Notes: generated from the sequence alone by a model not told the origin. A stretch of 6,263 bases of DNA from Hyphomicrobium sp. (GCA_030598645.1 JAUVPN010000171.1:1-6263); one strand, 5' to 3'. Shown: positions 1 through 5,850, counted from the first letter of the stretch. Numbers and translations: made by a program.

Positions 1-2
1 AA

Positions 3-482
3 AGATTGAGGCAATTTGGGACAGTCGAAGCCACTGAGTTCCATAATGTCCTGGTGATGCAGGTTCCCGATGTCGGTGCGCTCCCAGCGGTGCTAGGCGA
101 AATGATGCGCGATGACATGAGCCTTTTCAACGACATCTCTCGCCTGATACCCGCTCACGTGGCGTTCGACTTCGAGACGAGAGAAGAGTTCGAGACAAAA
201 GCGATGAGCGCCATTCTTGGCTGGGCCGAGAGGATGGCCGGTGAAGCATTTCACATTCGCTTCCACCGGCGTGGCCTCGGCGGTCAGTTAAGATCGCTTT
301 CGGAGGAGAAGCTACTGGACACGGCGGTGCTCGACAGGCTTGCCGAAATCGGGAGGCCGGGGCGCATTGATTTTGCCGATCCAGACCATGTGATCGACAT
401 CGAGACCGTAGGGAATCGTGCAGGGTTATCGATCTGGGGACGCGAGGATCTTCAGCGCTACCCGTTTCTGAGGGTCGACTAG
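3..482 (+). CDS. Stand-alone THUMP-domain protein, 5' end cut by window edge
   Basis: The frame is open to the left edge; the first in-frame start codon visible is a TTG at 6-8, but the reading continues upstream of it, so the true start is probably outside the window, perhaps 15-20 codons away. About 159 residues are visible. The pattern fits a THUMP domain: 'NDISRLIP' near residue 42, a long helix, then 'FHIRFHRRG' near residue 83, and a C-terminal 'RIDFADPDHVIDIETVGN' followed by 'YPFLRVD'. THUMP is an RNA-binding fold usually fused to tRNA-modifying enzymes (ThiI, TrmN/RlmK-type methyltransferases) or used as an adaptor (Tan1). No catalytic domain follows here, because the protein stops directly after the THUMP-like part. 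It is cytosolic, with no signal peptide or membrane segment seen. The closeness to archease and rtcB suggests an RNA-related role; the substrate is unknown. Confidence 0.85.
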   Translation, partial: RLRQFGTVEATEFHNVLVMQVPDVGALPAVLGEMMRDDMSLFNDISRLIPAHVAFDFETREEFETKAMSAILGWAERMAGEAFHIRFHRRGLGGQLRSLSEEKLLDTAVLDRLAEIGRPGRIDFADPDHVIDIETVGNRAGLSIWGREDLQRYPFLRVD

Positions 483-639
483 CGCCGCTGCGCCGGGGAG
501 TGTCTTATGCGCTCTCGTGCACCAAGGTAGCAAGCGCCCTCCGTTAGAGGTTAAGTCGCCGGGCGACCGCGTCGCGGCCTCAGATCAGAACCAACACGCG
601 TCGCTGGCAAGTGTTGCAAGCAACCATACTGAGCCTAGA

Positions 640-909
640 TCAGCCCGTCCGCGGCGGCTCCTCCTCGCCCGCCTTCAAGATCTCAACAATCTGGTAAGCA
701 ACCGCGCTCAGCTGGTGCCCCTCTTTTCCGAGAATGTCCACATCGCCCGTCGCTGCGACAACCGCCTCTTCCAACTCTACGATGGCCGGCTCTAAGTCCA
801 GGATTTCGAGCACCTTGGGATCATCGATGTCGCCGACGATGCGCCTAACGTCTTCCGCTGTCGCTCGGGCACCGCGCTGGCCGGGGTTGCTTGGCGCTGC
901 TGCTGCCAT
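640..909 (-). CDS. Small acidic conserved-hypothetical protein (89 aa)
   Basis: I cannot assign a function. The ATG at 907-909 (minus strand) is chosen because a GAGGAG ribosome-binding site (plus-strand ctcctc, 920-925) lies 10 bases upstream. The frame runs 29 codons further upstream, but that part is low-complexity and crosses the likely promoter. The 89-residue product has an Ala/Pro/Gly-rich N-terminus, then an acidic, helix-prone body: 'AEDVRRIVGDIDDPKVLEIL', 'IVELEEAVVAATGD' and 'AVAYQIVEILKAGEEE'. I recall similar short proteins with a 'VRRI-GDIDD-KV--IL' core and 'LEEA' helix in alphaproteobacterial genomes, so it is probably real and not a shadow. No cysteines, signal peptide or membrane segment are seen. 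It is divergent from dodecin and converges on the THUMP gene. It may share the FixK/FNR-like box with dodecin. An adaptor or regulator role is possible but unsupported. Confidence 0.72.
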   Translation of the reverse strand: MAAAAPSNPGQRGARATAEDVRRIVGDIDDPKVLEILDLEPAIVELEEAVVAATGDVDILGKEGHQLSAVAYQIVEILKAGEEEPPRTG

Positions 910-919
910 TGTTGAAGCG

Positions 920-925
920 CTCCTC
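920..925 (-). promoter_or_regulatory. Ribosome-binding site of the small acidic protein
   Basis: Minus-strand GAGGAG, 10 bases before the ATG at 907-909. It decides the start of the 89-residue protein over the longer open frame that reaches to 996. Confidence 0.6.
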
Positions 926-995
926 AAGGTCGGCAGGGCTGCTCTCAAACCCCATGGGGGCTCACGCAAGCTAACGCCCGTACTCACCTTGCCCA

Positions 996-1009
996 TTGAT
1001 GTGGGTCAA
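996..1009. promoter_or_regulatory. FixK/FNR-type binding site (TTGAT-N4-GTCAA)
   Basis: The sequence TTGATGTGGGTCAA fits the rhizobial FixK and FNR/Anr consensus TTGA(T/C)-N4-(A/G)TCAA in every specified position. It lies in the only divergent intergenic region of the window, 75 bases before the dodecin ATG and 86 bases before the start of the small acidic gene on the other strand. A class II activator centred at -41.5 would put a dodecin transcript start near 1044, about 40 bases before its ATG; the sequence 1032-1043 (taccgaaatata) is AT-richer than its surroundings and could hold a -10 element. I scanned the window by eye for TTGA-N6-TCAA and found no other instance. The site implies low-oxygen control of dodecin and perhaps of archease-rtcB or the divergent gene. 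The motif match is seen; the function is inferred. Confidence 0.55.
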
Positions 1010-1073
1010 AGCGCTTCGGCTCGCGCCTTCGTACCGAAATATATGGCGGTCGCAATATCGCGAACCGGCGATC

Positions 1074-1080
1074 AGGAGGT
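1074..1080 (+). promoter_or_regulatory. Strong ribosome-binding site of dodecin
   Basis: AGGAGGT, nearly a full anti-SD match, ends 4 bases before the ATG at 1085. It fixes the short dodecin start and shows that the long in-frame extension back to 734 is not coding. Confidence 0.85.
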
Positions 1081-1084
1081 TAGG

Positions 1085-1285
1085 ATGTCTATGCTCAAAG
1101 TCATCGAAGTTCTGGCAGAGTCAAACAAGAGCTGGGAGGATGCGGCGCAAGAAGCTGTGACTAACGCCTCAAAAACTGTGCGCAACGTAAAGTCGATCTG
1201 GATTGATAACTTCGAGGCCACCGTCAAGGACGGAAAGATGAAAAACTACCGCATCAACGCGAAGGTCTCGTTCGTTCTGGACTAA
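1085..1285 (+). CDS. Dodecin family protein (66 aa)
   Basis: Dodecins are small beta-alpha-beta-beta proteins that assemble into hollow dodecamers and bind flavin or other small ligands, storing or buffering them in the cytosol. The family pattern is clear: 'KVIEVLAESNKSWEDAAQ' (strand then helix), 'AVTNASKTVRNVKSIWI' and the closing strands 'GKMKNYRINAKVSFVLD'. The 66-residue length is typical. The start is set by the strong SD at 1074-1080. Aligned by eye to flavin dodecins, the usual stacking Trp (as in 'DWFEV') corresponds to Ser37, with a Trp two residues later at 39, and the usual flavin-contacting Gln corresponds to Arg56. It therefore belongs to a divergent branch, and its ligand is uncertain; the mycobacterial 'calcium dodecin' is a precedent for a non-flavin ligand. 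It lies 67 bases upstream of archease on the same strand and may be the first gene of that transcript, behind the FixK/FNR-like box. Confidence 0.9.
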   Translation: MSMLKVIEVLAESNKSWEDAAQEAVTNASKTVRNVKSIWIDNFEATVKDGKMKNYRINAKVSFVLD

Positions 1286-1352
1286 GCTTGAGCCTGTCGG
1301 CTGGCATCATTGCCTAGCGAATATGAGCACGCCTGCAAAATAGGACGCACGC

Positions 1353-1793
1353 ATGACGCTGTCCGCCGCGTCGGCAACAACTGCTGGATCAGAACAATTT
1401 CCCCACGATGCCGATGTGGGGGTGCGCGGCTGGGGCGCCTCACCGTCGCAGGCCTTCGAGCAGGCCGCCGTGGCGCTAACCCGGGTTGTGACTGAGGCGG
1501 ATGTTGTCGCACGCGAGCGGATAGATGTGAGGTGCGAAGCCCCTGACATCGAGCTTCTGTTCGTCGAATGGCTCAACGCCATAATCTATGAGATGGCCAT
1601 TCGCGGCATGCTGTTTGCACGTTTCTCAGTTCGCATAAAAGGGACAAAGCTCGAAGGCAGGCTGTGGGGTGAATTGGTCGATGTCGAGCGGCATGCGCCT
1701 GCGTGCGAGCCCAAAGGCGCCACCTACACGGCGCTCAATGTCGCGAAGAAGTCCGATGGCGTTTGGTCGGCAGCCTGCATCATCGACGTGTGA
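1353..1793 (+). CDS. Archease, activator of the RtcB RNA ligase
   Basis: Archease speeds guanylylation of RtcB and allows multiple turnover, so it acts as its partner in tRNA splicing or RNA repair. The 146-residue product shows the family hallmarks: an N-terminal 'FPHDADVGVRGWG' (residues 16-28) matching the archease 'H-(T/D)-ADVGI-WG' block with its acidic metal-site residues, 'LLFVEWLNAIIYE' near 68-80, 'GATYTALNV' near 121-129, and the terminal 'CIIDV' with its conserved Asp. The length is usual for the family. The start at 1353 is preceded by AGGA at 1342-1345 with 7-base spacing, a modest SD. Its stop codon is 13 bases before rtcB, and the rtcB SD overlaps the stop, so the pair is translationally close and certainly an operon. 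This pairing is a strong functional confirmation of both calls. Confidence 0.93.
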   Translation: MTLSAASATTAGSEQFPHDADVGVRGWGASPSQAFEQAAVALTRVVTEADVVARERIDVRCEAPDIELLFVEWLNAIIYEMAIRGMLFARFSVRIKGTKLEGRLWGELVDVERHAPACEPKGATYTALNVAKKSDGVWSAACIIDV

Positions 1794-1799
1794 AAGGAG
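1794..1799 (+). promoter_or_regulatory. Ribosome-binding site of rtcB
   Basis: AAGGAG, starting at the base directly after the archease stop TGA (1791-1793) and ending 7 bases before the ATG at 1807. It decides the rtcB start over the longer open frame that begins inside archease at 1669. Confidence 0.85.
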
Positions 1800-1806
1800 C
1801 CGGGTC

Positions 1807-3237
1807 ATGGATCTCAGCCGCCTCACCCGAGTAGACTCGACGACTTGGCGCATCGAACCACACGGCGCCATGCGCGTGCCAGCGATCATCTATGCCGACG
1901 AAAGCCTGATCTGCGACATCGATGAGAAGGTCTATGAGCAAGCCGCAAACGTCGCGACTTTGCCAGGTATCGTGCGTGCGTCTTATGCCATGCCTGATGC
2001 TCACTGGGGCTACGGCTTTCCAATCGGCGGAGTTGCGGCTTTCGATCCGGACGAAGGGGGTGTCATCTCAGCTGGCGGCGTTGGGTTCGACATCTCCTGC
2101 GGCGTGCGCACAATGCTGACTGGCCTGCCCGTTTCCACCATTCTCGCCGAGCAGAGGCCACTTGCTGACGAGCTCTTTCGTCAGATCCCTGCCGGAGTCG
2201 GAAGCAAGGGGTCAATTACGCTCGACGCCGATCAAATGGATGCCATGCTGGCGGGAGGTGCCAGCTGGGCCGTCGAGCAGGGGTGGGGCCAGGCGCGTGA
2301 TCTGGAACGCATCGAAGAAGACGGTGCGATGGCCGGAGCGCATCCTGACTATGTTTCGAAACGCGCCAAAGACCGCCAGCGACGCGAGATGGGTACGCTC
2401 GGTTCTGGAAATCATTATCTCGAGGTTCAAGGGATTACCGAAATCTATGACACAGAAGCCGCTGAGGCCTTTGGCCTCAAGCAGGAAGAGACTGTCGTCA
2501 CCATACACTGTGGCTCGCGTGGTCTCGGACATCAGATTGGAACCGAGTTTCTGAAAGAGATGGTTGTCAGCGCAGAAGCGGAGGGCATCGAGCTTCCGGA
2601 TCGTGAATTGGCTTGTGCACCGATAAACTCGGAGGTCGGGCAGCGCTATCTCGGCGCCATGCGCGCAGGGATCAATTGCGCCTTGGCGAACCGCGAGATC
2701 CTTGGCCATTATGCGCGACGTGTCTTTCGTCGCTTCTTTCCCGCGAGCGACCTTAAGCTGCTGTATGACGTCTCACACAACACCTGCAAGGTTGAGCCGC
2801 ATTCCGCTAACGGTGAGCCAGCCGGGCTCTTCGTGCATCGCAAAGGTGCAACCCGCGCTTTCGGCCCTGGGCACCCGAGCTTGCCAAATATCCTGCGGTC
2901 CATCGGGCAGCCCGTTCTCATCGGCGGAAGCATGGGAACCAGCTCCTATATTCTCGCAGGCATTGCGAGTAGCGAGGAAAAGGCCTTCTCCTCGGCGTGT
3001 CATGGTGCTGGCCGCGCAATGTCCCGCCATGCTGCGTTGAAACGCTGGAACGGGCGCATGATCCTCGATGATCTTGCAGCACAAGGCATCCTGGTCCGCA
3101 GCCCATCCAATCGTGGCGTCGCAGAGGAGGCGCCAGGCGCCTATAAGGACGTGGGAGTGGTGGTTGCCGCGGCGGAGCATGCGGGCCTAGCGCGGCGCGT
3201 TGCTCGACTGCGACCGCTGATCTGCATCAAAGGTTGA
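1807..3237 (+). CDS. rtcB: RtcB, GTP-dependent RNA-splicing ligase
   Basis: RtcB joins RNA 2',3'-cyclic-phosphate (or 3'-phosphate) ends to 5'-OH ends, using GTP and Mn2+ through a His-guanylate intermediate, in the cytosol. The 476-residue length matches the family. All catalytic and metal-binding blocks are present: 'GVGFDISCGVR' (Asp95, Cys98), 'LGSGNHYLEV' (Asn202, His203), 'TIHCGSRGLGHQ' (His234), 'YDVSHNTCKVE' (His324) and 'SACHGAGRAMSR' (His399, the expected guanylylated histidine). The first five residues carry the same numbers as in Pyrococcus horikoshii RtcB; the last two are shifted by five. 'MPDAHWGYGFPIGGV' near 62-76 is also typical. It ends in 'RPLICIKG'. The enzyme should be active. 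It is in an operon with archease; no rtcA cyclase or RtcR sigma-54 activator is seen beside it, unlike the enterobacterial rtcBA layout. It converges with galT across 86 bases. Confidence 0.97.
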   Translation: MDLSRLTRVDSTTWRIEPHGAMRVPAIIYADESLICDIDEKVYEQAANVATLPGIVRASYAMPDAHWGYGFPIGGVAAFDPDEGGVISAGGVGFDISCGVRTMLTGLPVSTILAEQRPLADELFRQIPAGVGSKGSITLDADQMDAMLAGGASWAVEQGWGQARDLERIEEDGAMAGAHPDYVSKRAKDRQRREMGTLGSGNHYLEVQGITEIYDTEAAEAFGLKQEETVVTIHCGSRGLGHQIGTEFLKEMVVSAEAEGIELPDRELACAPINSEVGQRYLGAMRAGINCALANREILGHYARRVFRRFFPASDLKLLYDVSHNTCKVEPHSANGEPAGLFVHRKGATRAFGPGHPSLPNILRSIGQPVLIGGSMGTSSYILAGIASSEEKAFSSACHGAGRAMSRHAALKRWNGRMILDDLAAQGILVRSPSNRGVAEEAPGAYKDVGVVVAAAEHAGLARRVARLRPLICIKG

Positions 3238-3323
3238 CGTGCATTATCAATCATCGGGCAAGATGAGATTTCCTTAGACCACGCATTGACCTCGTCATGT
3301 ATCGCAAAGGGCCACTGTCACCC

Positions 3324-4340
3324 TCAGCGACGATCATTTGCTGCTCCAGCAGCGCGCAGTATCTCTGCATCCTTTTCGGGCTGCGATGGGTTGATCGGCA
3401 TGCCGGCGCCGAGCTCAAATCCGGCCCAAGTGACAAGGTCAGGTGCGATGCGTAGGTGCCAATGCAGGTACCGATTGTGTTTTTCCGGGAGTCCGCCAGT
3501 CTCAATGACGAAGCTGTAAGGCGGATCTTTATGGAGCAATCTGAGGCACTGAAGCGCTCGGCGTAGCAGTGGGGCAAGATCATCCAGCTCATCCGCGGTC
3601 GTATCGGCAAACGAAGCATGATGCCGCTTCGGCACCAGCCACTGCTCAAACGGACGCTCAGCAGCAAACGGCACGAAAACCAGAAAGTATTCCGTCTCCT
3701 CTACGATGCACTCACCGCATTCTAATAGGCGCTCCAGCTCTGCGCAGGTCGGGCAACGGCCCGTTACTCGACCCTGCCTGTTCGCCCATTCCAATATGTC
3801 GCGAAGCCTCGGCGTCACGAGCGGCAGTGCAATCACTTGCGCGTGGGGATGGACGAGCGAAGCACCGCTACCTGATCCATGGTTGCGGAACAGCACGACG
3901 GTCTTGATGTTGCTCAGGCGAGAAAGCGCAGCAACGCGCTGTTTATAGTTGGCGATCACACCTGAAATCTCTTTATCTTCCATTGATGAAAGAGTGGCAT
4001 CGTGGCGCGGACTTTCGATCACCACCTCGTGCACACCATAGCCTGGCAACATCGTGCGACGGGCGGACATGGATGTTTCCGATGCGACATCGGGTGTGAG
4101 CGCAGGAAACTTATTGGGGACCACGCGGACCGACCACCCGGGGGGGCTATCTGACAGCGTCTCGGTCACGATCCCAGGCAGGAGTGCTTCATTCCCGGGG
4201 CAAAAGGGGCAACTTTCCTCGAACCGCGGCAGGTTGGTGGGGCCCGCCGGCGCAACGTGCATCTGGTCGGGGCGCCTCGCGCGATCCGGTGCGATGATCA
4301 CCCAGTTTCCCGTCATCGGGTCTTGTCGTAACTCGCTCAT
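3324..4340 (-). CDS. galT: GalT / ADP-glucose phosphorylase-type nucleotidyltransferase
   Basis: This HIT-superfamily enzyme moves a nucleotidyl group between hexose-1-phosphates, or from NDP-sugar to phosphate, through a uridylyl/adenylyl-histidine. The 338 residues begin 'MSELRQDPMTGNWVIIAPDR', the standard GalT N-terminus, which supports this start although no good SD is seen. Key residues: zinc site one Cys44, Cys47 ('CPFC'), His113, His164; active site 'HPHAQ' 164-168 with nucleophile His166; second zinc pair Cys196, Cys199 ('CPTC') with His240 and His295 as likely partners; 'LHWHLRIAP' 292-300. The spacing of the two zinc sites resembles, as I recall it, the plant At5g18200 ADP-glucose phosphorylase more than E. 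coli GalT, whose second site lacks the Cys pair. The family is firm; galactose-1-phosphate specificity is not. It lies 59 bases downstream of the TreT-like gene on the same strand, so it is probably in one operon with it and works on the same NDP-glucose pool. Confidence 0.88.
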   Translation of the reverse strand: MSELRQDPMTGNWVIIAPDRARRPDQMHVAPAGPTNLPRFEESCPFCPGNEALLPGIVTETLSDSPPGWSVRVVPNKFPALTPDVASETSMSARRTMLPGYGVHEVVIESPRHDATLSSMEDKEISGVIANYKQRVAALSRLSNIKTVVLFRNHGSGSGASLVHPHAQVIALPLVTPRLRDILEWANRQGRVTGRCPTCAELERLLECGECIVEETEYFLVFVPFAAERPFEQWLVPKRHHASFADTTADELDDLAPLLRRALQCLRLLHKDPPYSFVIETGGLPEKHNRYLHWHLRIAPDLVTWAGFELGAGMPINPSQPEKDAEILRAAGAANDRR

Positions 4341-4399
4341 CGATACCGACTGACATGGCCTTTACTGGTAAGTCAGGCCCTGCTTCGCCTTCTGTACAG

Positions 4400-5689
4400 T
4401 CAAGCGCTACTCGTCCCCTTGAGTTGGAAATTGGCTTCAAAGGACGCGAAAAGATCGAGCCAATCTTCCATCAGCCTCGTCATAAGAAACCGTTGCCGCA
4501 CGCTTTCCCTCGCACGATGGCCCACTCGTCGGCGCAGATTCTCGTCGCTCACCACCTGCACAATCCGCTCGGCCGCCTCTTCTACATTGTCGACCAAAAA
4601 GCCTGTCTCACCATCCTCAATCTGGTGCCTAATGCCACCGACCCTGCCGCCAATTACTGGTGTGCCTTTCCACATCGCCTCGGCAACGGTCAGCCCAAAG
4701 CCTTCGCGAATTGATTTTTGCAGGACGACAGTGGCGCACCGCTGCAACGCATTCACCAGAGCCGAGTCCTGCACCGAGAGTACGTGGATCCGCTCTTCCG
4801 CGCACTCACAAATCGCTTCGAAGACCTCCTGCCCTTCAGGATCATCGGTTGCGACGTTCCCCAAGAGGACGAGTGTGCAATCCACTTGTTTGCGCGCTCG
4901 GCGAAAAGCTTCGATCACGCCTTGGGGGTCTTTCCATTTGTCGAAGCGGGATATTTGCACGATTAGCGGCAAATCAGTGGGAATGCCATAGCGTGCGATG
5001 CGACCCTCGATTTCATCCTCTGTGAGTTCCTTGTTGGCCGTCGAAAAGGGATTGATGCCCGGCATGATGAACCGTTGGGGCGTCTTGAGATTCTGCGCGT
5101 ATTCAGGCAGCGACATCACAACGGCATCGTAGCGGTCAACGAAGGGGGCTATGTACGCCCATAGGTCCGGGTTGGGATTAGACAGGTCCGCGTGACAGCG
5201 CCAGATCCAGGGCGACTTTTTGCGATGATGGCAGACCATTGGCAATGGCTGCGGGTCGTGGACAATCACGATGTCATGATCGAGGTGGACCCGCACGGCG
5301 TTCTCATACGCTACCTCTTCGTATATGCGTGACTTGAGCTCCGTGAGGTTGATATCGCCTCCCTGGAGCGCGTTGTGCATCTTCTTAGTAACGCTGAAGA
5401 AGTCGGGCCGTCCTTGGATCACTCGCCAACCCGTCCTGATACCAGCTTTATTCATAAGTAAGGTGAGAGATGAGAGAAGTTCGGCCACACCGCCGCCGTA
5501 GTAGGTCGAGCTAATGTTGACGATGTGGAGATCACGAAGGCTCTCAGCCTTCCGGCAAATGCGGTTGACAGCTTTGGTGCCAATGAGCGGCTCATAATCC
5601 TGCACGGAAGTGAGCGACAAGTTGTGTGGTTTATCTTCTCCAGGATTCACCGATTTTGATCCCTGTTCCTCTCGCCGGTTCGCCAGCAC
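4400..5689 (-). CDS. treT: TreT-like GT4 trehalose synthase / glycosyltransferase
   Basis: It is closest in pattern to archaeal/bacterial TreT (trehalose glycosyltransferring synthase), which reversibly makes trehalose from NDP-glucose and free glucose in the cytosol. The 429 residues show 'SSTYYGGGVAELLSSL' (60-75), 'FFSVTKKMHNALQG' (97-110), 'VIVHDPQPLP' (141-150), 'WIWRCHADLSNPN' (161-173), the nucleotide-phosphate-binding 'QISRFDKWKDPQG' (245-257; Arg248 and Lys253), and the GT4 E-x7-E motif in 'IREGFGLTVAEAMWKG' (Glu329, Glu337). All of these blocks have close counterparts in Thermococcus TreT as I remember it. The start is a GTG at 5687-5689 after a weak GGAAAG; in-frame GTG (5650) and TTG (5620) codons could also serve, and the family alignment begins only near residue 28. 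It lies downstream of usp and upstream of galT, all on the same strand. Alternatives: another disaccharide-forming GT4 or a trehalose phosphorylase-like enzyme. Confidence 0.82.
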   Translation of the reverse strand: MLANRREEQGSKSVNPGEDKPHNLSLTSVQDYEPLIGTKAVNRICRKAESLRDLHIVNISSTYYGGGVAELLSSLTLLMNKAGIRTGWRVIQGRPDFFSVTKKMHNALQGGDINLTELKSRIYEEVAYENAVRVHLDHDIVIVHDPQPLPMVCHHRKKSPWIWRCHADLSNPNPDLWAYIAPFVDRYDAVVMSLPEYAQNLKTPQRFIMPGINPFSTANKELTEDEIEGRIARYGIPTDLPLIVQISRFDKWKDPQGVIEAFRRARKQVDCTLVLLGNVATDDPEGQEVFEAICECAEERIHVLSVQDSALVNALQRCATVVLQKSIREGFGLTVAEAMWKGTPVIGGRVGGIRHQIEDGETGFLVDNVEEAAERIVQVVSDENLRRRVGHRARESVRQRFLMTRLMEDWLDLFASFEANFQLKGTSSA

Positions 5690-5850
5690 GTTCTTTCCGC
5701 CTTAAGCCGTTTCGGGGTGACCAGGTAATGCCGTTGAACGCACTCTGCCTACTGGCATCATTCCTTCGTAGTCTAGTCCAACCTCCCTCGATCATTACTG
5801 CCAACATTTCTACAATGCCCACATGGCTAGGACCCAAATTGGGCCAGGCT
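5690..5850. other. Intergenic region between usp and treT
   Basis: This 161-base spacer is long enough to hold a separate promoter for treT-galT, but no clear -35/-10 pair was recognised. Just after the usp stop there is an inverted repeat CCCAA-A-TTGGG (5833-5843) without a following T-run, too weak to call a terminator. A 19-codon ATG frame (minus, 5761 to 5702) ends 12 bases before the treT GTG and could be a leader peptide, with low confidence. Confidence 0.4.

Noticed and set aside
555..567. Palindrome GTCGCC-G-GGCGAC, with another (GTTGC-AA-GCAAC, 613-624), in the THUMP/hypothetical convergent spacer
   Set aside because: Short stems with tiny loops and no T-run; probably chance in GC-rich spacer sequence, although a terminator could be expected here.
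734..1084. Long in-frame N-terminal extension of dodecin (183-residue reading)
   Set aside because: The added part is Ser/Ala-rich low-complexity shadow of the minus-strand gene at 640-909; the strong AGGAGGT at 1074-1080 and the standard 66-residue family length fix the start at 1085.
1669..1806. In-frame extension of rtcB into archease
   Set aside because: It overlaps archease in another frame, and its translation (Arg/Ser/Met-rich) has no RtcB similarity; the SD at 1794-1799 supports the ATG at 1807.
2212..2709. 165-residue minus-strand frame within rtcB, and similar frames over galT and treT (e.g. 4419-4991 +)
   Set aside because: These are antisense shadows of strongly supported genes in GC-rich DNA; their translations show no recognisable domain and no SD was needed to explain them.
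3233..3252. TTGACGTGCATTATCAA after rtcB as a second FixK/FNR box
   Set aside because: The half-sites are 9 bases apart instead of 6, and the site lies in a convergent spacer with no gene start downstream.
3251..3280. Possible rtcB terminator: TCATC-GGGCAA-GATGA followed by gatttcctt
   Set aside because: The stem is only 5 bp and AT-rich with a broken T-run; not convincing as an intrinsic terminator, although a terminator is expected between the convergent genes.
1301..5763. Shared 11-mer ctggcatcatt in two intergenic regions (about 1301-1311 and 5753-5763)
   Set aside because: In a 6.3-kb window several 11-base matches are expected by chance, and the flanks do not match; not called a repeat.
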